NCBI RefSeq assembly: GCF_020360975.1
Contig: NW_025408671.1
Location: 6,076,001 to 6,140,000 of the forward strand
Source: Hirsutella rhossiliensis
Lineage: Eukaryota; Ascomycota; Sordariomycetes; Hypocreales; Ophiocordycipitaceae
Direction of reading: 5' to 3'
Length of the DNA stretch: 64,000 nt
Shown: in pieces, positions 26,528-37,341 of the stretch
How the letters are laid out: each line of letters begins with the position of its first letter
Numbering within the stretch: the stretch's first letter is position 1
Notes under the pieces: generated by a model
What the model saw: only the letters and a program-made list of their open reading frames with translations
Told to the model about the DNA's origin: nothing
Database searches by the model: none
Translations under genes and position numbers: made by a program

Positions 26528-27309
26528 TTATACCCCTACCCGGCTTTTAAAGAGGCGCGCCTCTAAATAATACCCGATACCGCGCCTAGGGGGACGGAAC
26601 CCTCGCGCGGACTACGTACGCTTAGTCGCGGAAAAAACATTAGTAAATAACGTATAATACCCTCCTAAGCGAGCTTCTCGGATAGACTATATTATTAGTA
26701 GGGGCCGCGCCCTAGGAGTTAGGCTTGAGCACTTCTAGCTAAGGAGCGGAGGTATATAGAACGGCGCGTAGCTAGCTTCGGTAAGCTTATAGTATCCCGC
26801 CCCCCTTATATCGGCGCACGGTAGTAGCTCCTAGTACCGTAACGTAGGGGACGGTACTCCGGTATATAAGGCTCCGCTCCCTCCCGCACGGGGCTATACG
26901 GGCACTCCCTTTCGCTATAGTTATATTATATTAGCGGCCTTCCTATATCTTAGCCGCCCTTTCGGTCGCTATAGGCATACGTCCCGTCTATATAGTAGCT
27001 GCTGCCGCACGCGAGGGGACGCCGACGAAGCCTATAGAGGTATTACTAAGATTACTCGTTGCTAGAGTCGCTATCGTCGAACCTAACCTCCTTTCCGTCC
27101 TAGCGCGTACGCCCCTCTACTACTTAGAGTGCGTTTACCCGCGCCTCCCGGCGCGGGCACTTTAAAAACTAATAGGATTTACTACCGTAGCCTATATAGC
27201 GACCCTCCTATCGCTACCTCTTTCTATCCTCGGTCCTCGAGGCAGAGATAGAGATATCTATAGCATTACTAGCGTTATCCTCTTCTTATACTACGGAAGA
27301 AGACGAAAA

Positions 27310-27660
27310 AAGAAACTTATTGCTACTAAGCTCGCGAAGAAGGCGGACGAGATCGGTATACGTATCTAGTAGTATGGACCTTTCACTTAGACGGGTACGC
27401 TAATCCGAATTTAAGCTCGTAATAAGGCAATTATACTTTACCGCGTCGGGCTAGCTATATACGTCTGCTCGATAAAGCACCTCTTCGAACTATATAAGGT
27501 AGGCCGGAATAGCTTTACTCCGCTTTTAATAGAGCGTTATAAGCTCCTAGCCTACCGACTTAGCTACGTTAGGTTCGCTATAATTAGTGCGGAGCTTCGC
27601 GAGGAGGTCGGCTAGTCCGTTTATACTAGTACGCGTAAACGGTAAGAGATACCTTTATAG
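27310..27660 (-). pseudogene. gag-like remnant inside the small LTR element
   Basis: The minus strand from 27660 down to 27310 reads as one continuous protein interrupted only by TAG/TAA. Segments are NGLADLLAKLRTNYSEPNVA, KSVG, RSKAIPAYLI, FEEVLYRADVYS, PDAVKYNCLITSLN, RTRLSERSILLDTYTDLVRL and LRELSS. The character fits a Gypsy gag capsid domain. All six stops seen fall where Gln, Trp or Arg would fit, which matches RIP. Confidence 0.75.
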
Positions 27661-28046
27661 GCGTAGGGATAGGCTCGCGTAAAGATAGTCGAATTAGGCG
27701 CGGATATCCCCTATTACGGCGCTATCGGTGCGGAGCTTTGCTTTTATATAAAGTAGCTATAGCTCGAGCTCTACGGAGGAGCTATCGAACTTACTAAGGT
27801 ACGGTAGTACCGCTCTTAGTCGTGCGGAGCCCTGCTATTATAAGAGGCTCTCGATTACCCGGGCGAACTAAGTATTACGTTCGCTTTAATTTTACGACTA
27901 TAGGAGTACGGATATTTCGCGTGCGTATATACCGGCGCGGGCGGTTTAACTAGACTAGGTAATTAAACGTCGGCTTTAAAGGCAGCTAAAAATAGCTATT
28001 CTATATACGGGGATACGGAGAGGGTAAAATAAAGGGTAGATTATAC

Positions 28047-28223
28047 TATTACGGAGTAGGCAGAGGCGTGGGCTTAGGTGCGGTCCGTTAGAAGAAGGTT
28101 AATAATCTACGAGGGGGAAAAGGAAGAGAAGTATAGGCCTAGCCTATATAGGCGCGGAGGCCGCTTATATATAGACTTAGCCTAGACCCTAGTCTAGGCC
28201 TATATAGGGCAAAAGCCCTTATA
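28047..28223. repeat. LTR of the gag-only element (right)
   Basis: 177-bp partner of 26351-26527. It is less mutated, with tattacggagtaggcagaggcgtggg against tattatagagtagg in the left copy. Confidence 0.85.
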
Positions 28224-30873
28224 ATAACTACCTTAATAAGAATCTATAAAAGGGATATATATAAACGTTAATATTTAAAGTAAGCTACTTAGTTATATTT
28301 ATTTTAAAGAAAAATAGTAAGCTATAACTAGTTATTAACTATAAACGCTTAAACGATATTATAATAAAAGACTAAATACTATTACCGCTTATATTAAAAC
28401 TATAAGATTAACTATATAGTTATTATAAAGACTATTACGTTATATAGGTAAAAGTAAAACGCGCTTTAATAGGTACGCTATAAATAATATATATCTAATA
28501 ACTATGTCTTTTAATATACCCCCTTAGGGATTACGGCTCTACTAGGAGCCCTAGACCTTATAGCCTAAGATATAGGAGTTAAATACTAAGCGCCTTATTA
28601 TATAACTTAATAAAAAATAAAAAAGAATTTATATAAGACGATAAAGCTAGTAAAGCTTTTAAATATATTAAAACTATAATTATATAAGAACTAGTCCTAA
28701 CTACCTTTAACTTAAAATAATAAATCGAACTTAAAACTAATATATTAAACTTTACTTTAAGAGTATAAATCGGATAAAAAGATAATAAAAAAAGACTACG
28801 ATTAATTATATTCTATTTAAAGAAGCTATATAGTATAGAATTTAATTACCCTATCTATAATAAAGAATTCCTTATAATTATTTAAGCTTTTAAGGCATTT
28901 TAATACTACCTTTTTAAAAGTAAGTATAAAGTTAAGGTCTATATAAATTATACGAATATCTTATACTTTATAATAATATAATAGTTAAATAAATAATAGA
29001 TTTAAGAAGCTAAATACTTATTAGAATTTAAATATAAAGTAATCTATAAAAAAGGAATAGAAAATAATCGAGCTAATACTTATAGTTAATAAAGTAACTA
29101 TAATATAAAGGTACCTATAGTAAAAGGATAGCTCTTAGAAATTAATAAAAATAAGAACTATTAGTAATAAAAGCTAAATATAATATTTAAAGTATAACTT
29201 AATAACTTAATAACTTAATATACTAAAAGATCTTAAAATAAATAAAAGAATATAAAGTACTAAGCGAATATAATATAGAATATTTAAAAGTTTTAATATA
29301 TAAGAGTAAAACCTAGATACTATTAGTATTATAAGATAAAGTTATATAAGATATATATAAATATTTAATATATAGATATAAACGAATCTAAAGAATAATA
29401 AAATAAATTAAATAATAATATAACTTCTTATAGCTTAAGGAAGTAATATAATAAGTTATTAAAGAATATAAACTTTATAAAGCTAAATAATATAAGCTAT
29501 ATAAAGGATTATAACCGCTATTAGTACTAAAGAAACTATAGGACTTAATAGCTTTTAACTATATTATAAAGCTACTACTATTAAAAGAACCTATAATTAA
29601 TATTAAGTATAATAGTATATTTATTATTACTAATAGATTAATAAAGTATAAATACTTTTTACTATATAAAGAAGTAAGTAATATAAAAGAGCTAGTATAT
29701 ATATTCTTATAAACTATTATTAGTAATTATAAACTACTAAATAAGATTATCTTTAATAAAGGAAGTATATTTATAGCTAAGTTTTAGTAAGCTCTTATAG
29801 TATAATTAAGGACGAAATATAAGGTTAGTATAGCTTATTACCTATAAATAAATAGATAAATAAAACGACTTAACTAAACGCTTAAATAATATTTATAATA
29901 CTATATTAGCTATAAATAAAATAATTAAGTTAAATAGCTATTAATAGTATAACTAGCTTATAATAGCTTAGTTATAAAAATAACTAAGCTCTTACTAGTA
30001 TATACTAATTTTAAATATAACTTAGAAATATTTAAGGTTACTTAATAAGGACTATAAGCGAAATAAGTAATATTATAAGTAGATTAGCTATAAAGATTAT
30101 ATAAAGAAATATAATAAGAACTTTAATTTATTAAAGAACGAATATCTACTTACTATAATTAGAAAAGACTATAAGGACTAATCTTTTAAGAGGGAGATAT
30201 AGTCTACCTTATATAATAAAATATTAAAATAAAACGACTAAGTAATAAATTAGATTTTAAGAAACTTAGACTATTTAAGGTTAAGAAAACTATTTTAAAA
30301 GTTAACTATAAACTTTCGCTAATAATAATAATATAGATATACCTAATATTTTATATCTTATTATTAAAACTAGCGCTATAAAATATTAAACTATAAGAAA
30401 AAATTAAAGTTAATAGCGATTAAGAATATAAAGTAAAATAAATACTAAATATAAGAAAATAATATTAGTAATAGGAATACCTTATTAAATAGAAAGGATA
30501 TAAACTAAAGGAAAATACCTAGGAACTACTTAAGTATTTAGCTTACTATAGTTTTCTACTTTAATAATTTTACTAAGTAAACCCTTACTTAGAAATATAA
30601 GGTTACTAAGAATAGTATCTTAGTTTATTACGTTTAAAGTATTAAACGATTAAACCTCGCTAATAATAATAGTTTTCTTATTTAATAAATAAACTAATTT
30701 ATCTTAAGAAAAATATATTATACTATTTTCTTTATTAATAGCTTATATACCCCGCTAAAATAACTTACTACCTTAGTCCTTTAAGAAACGCTTTTATTTC
30801 TTAATCTAAGCTAAGTAAGCTATTACTTCCTTTAATACTTCTTTTACTTTTTATTCGTTTAAATTAATCTTTT

Positions 30874-31064
30874 TGTGGGAATTGTAGTAATCCATTGTAC
30901 CCATCTAGATAGGTCACGTGCGCTCTCACGTGTGCAGTTGAGGATAGCGGAGGACACATAGCTAGCTCCGTGCCCTTTGCCCCTCTTCCCTTTCTAGAAC
31001 AGACATCAACGATTACACATACCATTGCGATTTGCACGCAGGCCTGTGTAGAGACCTACCGACA
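30874..31064 (+). repeat. 5' LTR with paired CACGTG boxes
   Basis: 191-bp LTR. Two perfect CACGTG palindromes lie at 30915-30920 and 30927-30932, a classical bHLH binding core. Both are kept in the 3' LTR. Confidence 0.9.
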
Positions 31065-31131
31065 CTGATCAGTGGTCGACTTGGTCGATCACAGACAGCT
31101 AGGAAGAAGAGACAAATCGCTAACCTTCAAG

Positions 31132-31295
31132 ATCGGCTGCAAGGCATCGGTTGAGGAAGGTTATTTGTGCTAAGTGGCTATCTCAGGCTGCCAGGCATCT
31201 GGGAGAACCTACCAAGCTATTAATCGGCTGCAAGGCATCGATTAGTAGTGCGACCACATCGCCTAGCGACTTCTATTATCGGCTGCAAGGCATCG
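31132..31295 (+). repeat. Three copies of an 18-bp unit
   Basis: The unit atcggctgcaaggcatcg occurs at 31132-31149, 31223-31240 and 31278-31295. It lies just after the likely primer binding site, in the leader and start of gag. In frame 2 the second copy encodes IGCKAS and the third, in another frame, RLQGI. Confidence 0.9.
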
Positions 31296-33250
31296 ATCAA
31301 CAGTTGTTACTAGACCCGACAAAGACGTATTTCGACAGCCAGATACGACTCCATCGTCTCATTCACTTGATCAACGATGACCCCGACCGACCGAGCTACG
31401 ACTCGAACGAGAGCGCTCAGCTCGAACAATTGAGCGAACGGATGCAAGGACTAGCTATCCAGACATCCGTATTCGATAAAGTTGATGTTACCCTTTGGGG
31501 ACAAGACATCAAACCTGACGAGGAAGATGAGATCGCAGTTACGACGTACGCCGCTAGGTTCATGTCCAATGCCCAATTCGAACGCCTAGAAGGAGACGAC
31601 ATCCTTGACCACTTCCAACAACACTTCGAAGGCTGGAACCAAGACATATGGAACCGGGTACATATGGACTACAAGAGAGCCCTTAGATTACTTCTAAGGA
31701 GACGTGGCATCTATACAGGACGGAAAAATGGCCCTTTTGCACCCCAATTCATCATGTTGCAAACTGTGGAGGACCGACCTGCATGGCCAGAACGAGAGTA
31801 CATGGAGATGGATTTTGACATTGGGACGACCGCTTATAAGTTACGAGCAACAGGATCAAATGCCCTAACTTCTCCCGAGAACCCCAATCGCCACCGGTAG
31901 CAACACCCGTTACAGTCTTAACGAACAACAGCCCATTAAGACCTTAACGAAGCCACCTGCCCAGGAACCCATCACTGAGGCACTACCGATAACAACATCA
32001 CCTCCCACGACTTCCGCTCTGACCCAAGATGCACCTAACTTGAACTCTCGTACAGCCCATCCGACAACCCACCGCTTCAAGCACCCCGAACTCGTCCAAT
32101 CCGCCCAAACCCCCACCTAAACCTCCGTCCGAGCATATGCATCTCGACGCATATACAAAACTTCCCCGGATGATACCCCGAATGCCACTGTTGACGCAGA
32201 TACCCAATATATGTTCATGAAGCTCTGGGATAAGGACCAGAACTACACAGGAGAGCCGTACGACCTCCTCGATGAGAAACTCGAATCTTCATGAGTATCT
32301 GCTACAACATCCAAGTGAAACCGTCACAATTTCACGCCCTTTTCCCGAATCCTCGCTGGAAGAGCACAAACGTTCTACATTAACAAGATCGAATGGACTA
32401 CCACGTTTAGGAAGGCATACGACAGCATCAAACAACACTTTGACACGGAAGTTAACCATGTCCATTACTATACAGATTGGACCACAACCACTTTCAACTC
32501 GATTCGTGCCCAAGATGCTTCCAAATCCCTCCACGAAGTCCTTCAACTACTCTTCGATAAGCTACAACTCTGTCAGAGAGCCCTTGGCCCTGACTACGCA
32601 GGAAACATTCCACTGCGTACTACGCTTATCATCGCATGCCGTGGTGTACCCGAACTTGAACACGCCCTCTTCAAACCTGCAGCAAAGATCGAGACCCTCT
32701 TTGCAGATCTACGATCTTCCGTTGAGACCCACCTTGCCCGACAGACAAACCCTCAGTACTTGCAAAGCCCTGACGGATCATTTGGACCAACGAATCCGAA
32801 CAATCAGTACTACCTCGATCGCCGATACCATAACAACCGCGTACGAGGAAGATACGGATACTCAGGACAACGACCCAATCGCGGATATGGACAAGGCTAC
32901 AACCGTGGAAGCTACAGGCCCTCAAGCCATAGCAACTACACCTAGCCACACCAATCGCAATTGGACCAAAAGTGCTTTGTTTGTGGACAAGAAGGTTGCT
33001 GGTCAACCAAACACTCTGCAGAAGAACGACAAGAGGCCAAGGACCAATATGTCGCACATTGTCAATTCACAGGCATACAACCTCCAAACTTCATAGCCTA
33101 TCTTATAGACTACGAAGGTCATGAGCTTGATGAACTCACTACCGACGACATATGGGAAGAACCTGACAATGGCACCAACAATCACCCTAGACAATGGAGA
33201 AGTCTACCGGACGGATCAAACCATTGTTCCCGCCTAGCAATTCGTCATTG
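31151..33250 (+). pseudogene. Copia gag, frameshifted
   Basis: The gag is split over frames. Frame 2 is open 31151-31900 (no upstream ATG; first in-frame ATG near 31441) and includes FQQHFEGWNQDIWNRV. A Pro/Thr-rich linker follows. Frame 3 then gives KLWDKDQNYTGEPYDLLDEK at 32217-32280, frame 2 carries IFMSICYNIQVKPSQFHALF to about 32340, and frame 3 resumes with RILAGRAQTFYINKIEW and runs to a TAG at 32943. After that stop comes a knuckle C-X2-C-X4-C-X4-H at 32973-33014 (CFVCGQEGCWSTKH), a CCCH form that I associate with fungal Copia. Thus two compensating frameshifts and one stop break an otherwise clear gag. Confidence 0.85.
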
Positions 33251-33269
33251 AAGATCAATATTCAGTGGA

Positions 33270-33650
33270 CAATTTCCCAGGCATCATGATTGACACAGGT
33301 GCAGCAAAAGTCTCTACAGCCGGTCACTCTCAGTACATTGCTCTACAACGAGAAGACCCCTCTGTAGCCTAGACAGCTCAACCTCCGGCCAGGCTACCAT
33401 CACATTTGGACACGGCGAAGCCACTCACTCGATTGGTTCCATCGCCCTCAAAACACCAGTCGGAAGGATCACGTTCCACATCCTTCAGACCCCTACCCAG
33501 GAAGAAGAAGAACCCCCAGACCGGCATGAAACCCCCGCACCCCACAAGAGAGGACGCCCGCCCGGATCAAAGAACAAGCCCCAGCCCGCAGCACACGGAG
33601 CCTCGAGGACCGGCCGGCACACAAGAGCAAATAACAATATGTGCCTGTAG
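33270..33650 (+). pseudogene. Copia protease fused by deletion to an AT-hook-like linker
   Basis: The aspartic protease starts with IMIDTGAAKVSTAG (Asp-Thr-Gly at 33292-33300) in frame 1. A TAG at 33370 and a shift lead to frame 3, which carries GQATITFGHGEATHSIGS and RITFHILQTPT. Without a break this joins KRGRPPGSKNKPQPA, a basic stretch that in full Copia polyproteins normally lies far downstream, between integrase and RT. The frame ends at TAG 33648. The deletion therefore removed integrase and left the two parts in the same frame. Downstream sequence to 34010 has no RT motif. Confidence 0.78.
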
Positions 33651-33765
33651 TCCCTAGAGGAGCCATATGCCCACAAAGAAGAAAAGCTCGAGGAAGCACA
33701 ATTTCGAGCCAAGCCAAAGACCTCGATGACCACAAGTACAACGGTTGACTCCAACGCATTTGATT

Positions 33766-33806
33766 AGCACCAGCGCTACGTTCAAGCATCAGCGCTACGT
33801 TCAAGG
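33766..33806 (+). repeat. Short tandem duplication
   Basis: The unit cagcgctacgttcaag is present twice in tandem (caccagcgctacgttcaag then catcagcgctacgttcaag) near the 3' end of the young Copia derivative. Confidence 0.85.
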
Positions 33807-34010
33807 TATACACAATCAAACAGTTCCTGTCACCGACAAGTCTTCCAAATCTTCTTCGACTGTTCACCTCTTTGACCCCAATACACTCTTTTCCCCTCTT
33901 TTCATTATGGCCCCACTTTTGGGCCTGTTGACATTGCCACCACTGCAGCTGGTCTCTCCTCTCTTTCCCTGCTCGTTACAGCGATTGCAACCACAAAGAA
34001 AAGTTGCCAG

Positions 34011-34201
34011 TGTGGGAATTGTAGTAATCCATTGTACCCATCTAGATAGGTCACGTGCGCTCTCACGTGTGCAGTTGAGGATAGCGGAGGACACATAGCT
34101 AGCTCCGTGCCCTTGCCCCTCTTCCCCTTTCTAGAACAGACATCAACGATTACACATACCATTGCGATTTGCACGCAGGCCTGTGTAGAGACCTACCGAC
34201 A
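34011..34201 (+). repeat. 3' LTR of the young Copia derivative
   Basis: 191 bp. It matches 30874-31064 except for one missing T (cccttgcccc) and one extra C (cttcccctttc). The target-site duplication CTTTT follows. Confidence 0.92.
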
Positions 34202-34648
34202 CTTTTACTATTAATTTATAATATAATAAACCAAAAAAAAAGGAATATTAATAAAAAGAATAATAAGAAAGTAAAAGAATAAAATAAATAAGTAAACGCT
34301 ATATTATAACTATTATAAAAATAGCCTATAAAGGTAAATTTAAAATACTAATTAAAACGCTTACTAACTTTATAAGTTAAGCCTAACTAAAAATAATAAG
34401 AGTAAGGTATAATTTTAATACTATAGATCTTAGTCTAAGATACTAGCTTTAATCGTTAATATAATATATTAAAGTTTTAAAAATAGAATTTTTAAATATA
34501 ACTAGATATACTATTAGTAGTATATCTTAAAAGGATAAAAAAGAAATAAGGCACGATATACTTATATATAACGTAATAAGGGTATATTTATATATAGCGG
34601 CTAAGGTAGTAGGTCTTAAGGGTAAAACTAAAAGGAAAGGAGGTATCC

Positions 34649-35120
34649 TATTTTAACTATAGTCTAGTAAACTATAGGGACTAGTATATATTATAAGGAT
34701 ATATAACGTAGGGAGTAAGGAATATTAAATAAACTAATAGGCTAATTAAGTTTAAAGCAATAAGTTACTTTAGCGCTTTAATACTTTATAGCTAGGATCG
34801 TATAATCGCTTTAGTACTTTAGCGCTCTTAAGTAATAGGATTACCTAGTACTCTCGACGATCTAAGGAAGCTCTTAAGATATATAAGGAAAGAATAAAAT
34901 ACTCCTTTAAATAAATAGCTTAATAGCTTTTAATATTATAATTATTACGATCTTATCTTTAATTTTAATTACTTAATTACTTAGTTATAACTTATAGTCT
35001 ATAACTTTTAACTTATTACTAATATAATATACTTATTATTACTTAGACTACGCCTTATTATATTTATTAATATAAACCCCTTAATAGGTTTATCCCTTAA
35101 GAATAATACCGGTTATTATA
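34649..35120 (+). repeat. G1 3' LTR
   Basis: About 472 bp. The 3' half aligns closely with the G2 LTRs (taatataaaccccttaatagg...gaataatacc) and ends ttattata. The 5' half is more diverged. Confidence 0.75.
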
Positions 35121-35185
35121 AGAAGGGAGAAAAAAAAGGAAAGAAAAAAAATAAAAGGGATACTACTTTATATACCCCTTAGTAA

Positions 35186-37290
35186 GATACTAGCGGCTAA
35201 GGGATACTAGCTATCTTATATAAATAACTTTAGTATCTCTATAACGTTAACCTTAGCTAAGAAGAACGTTTAGTAGCTAGACGTAATAGCTATTAACTTA
35301 TTTAAATAAGCTAAAGACTAAGGGGTCTACTTTAACCCCTTAAAGATAAAACTTATTTACTTTAGTAAGTAACGGTAGCTTACTTTAAAAGGTATAATAG
35401 TAAGAGGCTTATTTTTTAAGGTAAAGCCCTTAGTATAGTAGCTATAGGTCTTTTTTAATTCTAAGCTCTTATTTAAATAATATATCGAGAAGAAGGTAGC
35501 CTTTATATAAGCTGCCTTTAAAGGACTATCCTACCTAACCTCTATATAAAAAGGCCTATTATTTAAACCTTTTAGATAGCTCTACTAAGCCTATATAACC
35601 TTTATAATAAACTATAAGGTCTATCTTTAGTATAAGGGGCCTAAGACCCCTAAGAGCCTAATAAAGCCTTTTTAAAGGCTTTAAAACTAAACTCTTTTAA
35701 AGGTCTTAAGAGTATTTAAAGGATCCCTTATTAAGGCTTTAAAAGCTAAAGTAGCCCTACCGCTACTAAAAGTATAATTTAAAAAAGTATGCCTCTCTTA
35801 TACCCTTTAGACCCTATACTTCTTACCTAGTTACCTTATAAGGTAGGCTTATAACCTGGCTATATAGGACGACCTCGCTAACTTAAGCTTTAATCTAAGG
35901 GCCTTAAGCTATATTAGGCTATATATATAGCTCTTCTGCCTCCTTAAAGGCCTAGTAGCTCTTATAAGACCTAATTATAACTTAGAAAGAAGGAAAGCTA
36001 GCTAGGAGCCCCTATAAGCCCTAGAACCTAAGGCCTTTATTATAATAATAAAGGCCCTTAAGCCCTTAGCTAAGAAGTAGTACTAATGCTTCTTAGCTAG
36101 CTTAGCTAGCTTAGAAGACTTTAAGTTATAGTACTTAGCCTTTTATACTAATAGCTTTAAGGGGTGCTTTAAGAGATCCCTTATAGAGACTAACGCTTAC
36201 TCTTTTTATAAAATAAGCTTAGAAAATAGGCCTATTAAAGCGTACTATAAGAACCTAGGGCCCTCGATTAAAGTAGCTAATATAGAGCTATTCGCGATAC
36301 TAAGGGTCTTAAAGGACCTAGCTAGGAGGCCTCGGCCCTTAAGGCTTAGCCCTCTTAACTCCCTTATAAATACCTATATCTTTATAGATAGCTAAGCCGC
36401 TATAAGGAAGGTTATAGGTTTCTTAGACCTAGCTATATATATTAAAAAGCTCCTATCTAGCTTAGAAGCCTTCTATAATATATAGCTATACTAGTACCCT
36501 AGCTACCTAGGGATCTTTAGTAATAAGCTTACTAACTAGCTAGCTAAAAAAGGCTTAAGGGCCCTTACCTAAGGGACCCCCTTAGTTTTTATTAGCTACT
36601 TATAAAGAAAGGTCTAGTAAGCTACTAAGGACTATTAAAAGGGACTTTAGGCTACTAAGGCGGCTAAAGGCCCTAGGGCTAAGGGCTTAAGTAAATACTA
36701 TATATTTATTTAAAAGACCCCCCGCCTAGCTCTTAGCCTAAAAACGAACCTTATAAGGAGGCCTAGGCCGACCTTCTTAGCCTTTTACTAGCTCCTTTTT
36801 AAGGCCAGCTTCTTATTTTCCTTCTTAAAAAGGATTAATAAGGTAGACCGAGATAACTACCGCTATAGCTAAGGAAGGTATATAGCTAGGCATCTTATCT
36901 TAAGGTGCCCGAACTATAAGAGGGAAAGAGAGGTCCTTTACTAGACTTTTAAGAAATAGGAAGGGGCCCTTAGCCTACCTATTCTCTATAGCTCTAAGGA
37001 AGGAAGGGAAGCCCTTTTAACCTTCTTAGCTAAAATAGAGATAGGGATAGCTAAGTAGCTCGAAAAGGAGTAACCTAGGGGCCCTAGGGCCCTTAAAGGG
37101 GAAAGTTACCGCGTAGGAGGAACTAAACTAACCTTTCCTTTATCTTTACCTTTATAGCTACCCTTTCCTTAATTAGTTATAAGCCCCCGGGCTCTATAGC
37201 TAGCTAGGACTACTAATAGGGGCCTAGGCCCCTATTAGCCTCGCTATAGCCCTAAAGGCTATATATAAGTAATAATATAAAGAAAAAAAA
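35186..37290 (+). mobile_element. LINE B: 5'-truncated Tad-type LINE with poly-A and 13-bp TSD
   Basis: The 3' part of a non-LTR retrotransposon with perfect 13-bp flanks TACCCCTTAGTAA (35173-35185 and 37291-37303). It ends in agaaaaaaaa. Read through RIP stops, it encodes the end of RT (KLIYFSKQRQLTLKGI near 35340; QAYITFIINY near 35600), RNase H (AFYTNSFKG near 36140; YIFIDSQAA near 36370) and a C-terminal part with RHLILRCPNYKRERE near 36890. Insertion was truncated at the 5' end, as usual for LINEs. It is the better-preserved sister of LINE A. Confidence 0.9.
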
Positions 37291-37341
37291 TACCCCTTAG
37301 TAAAGGAAGCTATTTAAGGCTAAGGGGATAGGTAACCTAAG

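Larger units (their letters stand above)
26351..28223 (-). mobile_element. Small gag-only LTR element nested in G1
   Basis: Two 177-bp direct repeats (26351-26527, 28047-28223) bound 1,519 bp. The flanks are ATAAC at 26346-26350 and 28224-28228, a perfect target-site duplication. The empty site in G2 near 49762 reads GCGAC, the less mutated form. The interior has no protease, RT or integrase that I can find, only a gag-like frame on the minus strand, so the element was non-autonomous (TRIM/LARD-like with gag). Confidence 0.88.
24322..30565 (+). pseudogene. G1 gag-pol remnant
   Basis: The pieces 24322-26350, 28229-28417 and 28586-30565 align with the G2 coding region from late gag/protease through integrase to the chromodomain. 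The RT catalytic box is absent. The RNase H region starts near 28590 and integrase near 29520. A chromodomain remnant with YLIKQKGYKLKENT (from YLIKWKGY...ENTW) lies near 30480. Stops are TAG/TAA throughout. A gag-only LTR element interrupts it at 26351-28223. Confidence 0.75.
30874..34201 (+). mobile_element. Young non-RIP-mutated Copia derivative, internally deleted
   Basis: Two 191-bp LTRs (30874-31064 and 34011-34201) start TGTGGGAATT and end ACCGACA. They differ only by one T and one C indel. The perfect target-site duplication CTTTT lies at 30869-30873 and 34202-34206. Composition is normal, unlike the G1 relic around it. The 2.9-kb interior encodes gag and a protease but lacks integrase, RT and RNase H, so the element is non-autonomous. 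A purine stretch (aaagaaaag) lies just before the 3' LTR. Sequence after the 5' LTR (ctgatcagtggtcgac) should be the primer binding site. Confidence 0.93.
17840..35120 (+). mobile_element. G1: chromodomain Gypsy relic, 5' LTR lost, split by three insertions
   Basis: This is a RIP-mutated Ty3/Gypsy element collinear with G2 (45824-53674). Its own pieces are about 17840-17978, 24322-26350, 28229-30873 and 34207-35120. It keeps part of gag-pol, an integrase region with a TNRLTKYKYF-like segment near 29640, and a chromodomain remnant near 30420-30560. The 3' LTR is 34649-35120; no 5' LTR was found. The reverse-transcriptase core present in G2 (about 49970-50470) is missing and replaced by about 165 bp of unrelated sequence at 28418-28585. 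Downstream of the chromodomain it also differs from G2 until about 34470. Confidence 0.8.

Noticed and set aside
32272..33096. Plus-strand ORF of 274 codons in the young Copia
   Set aside because: It is in the wrong frame; the real gag signals (RILAGRAQTFYINKIEW and the zinc knuckle) are in frame 3 over the same bases.
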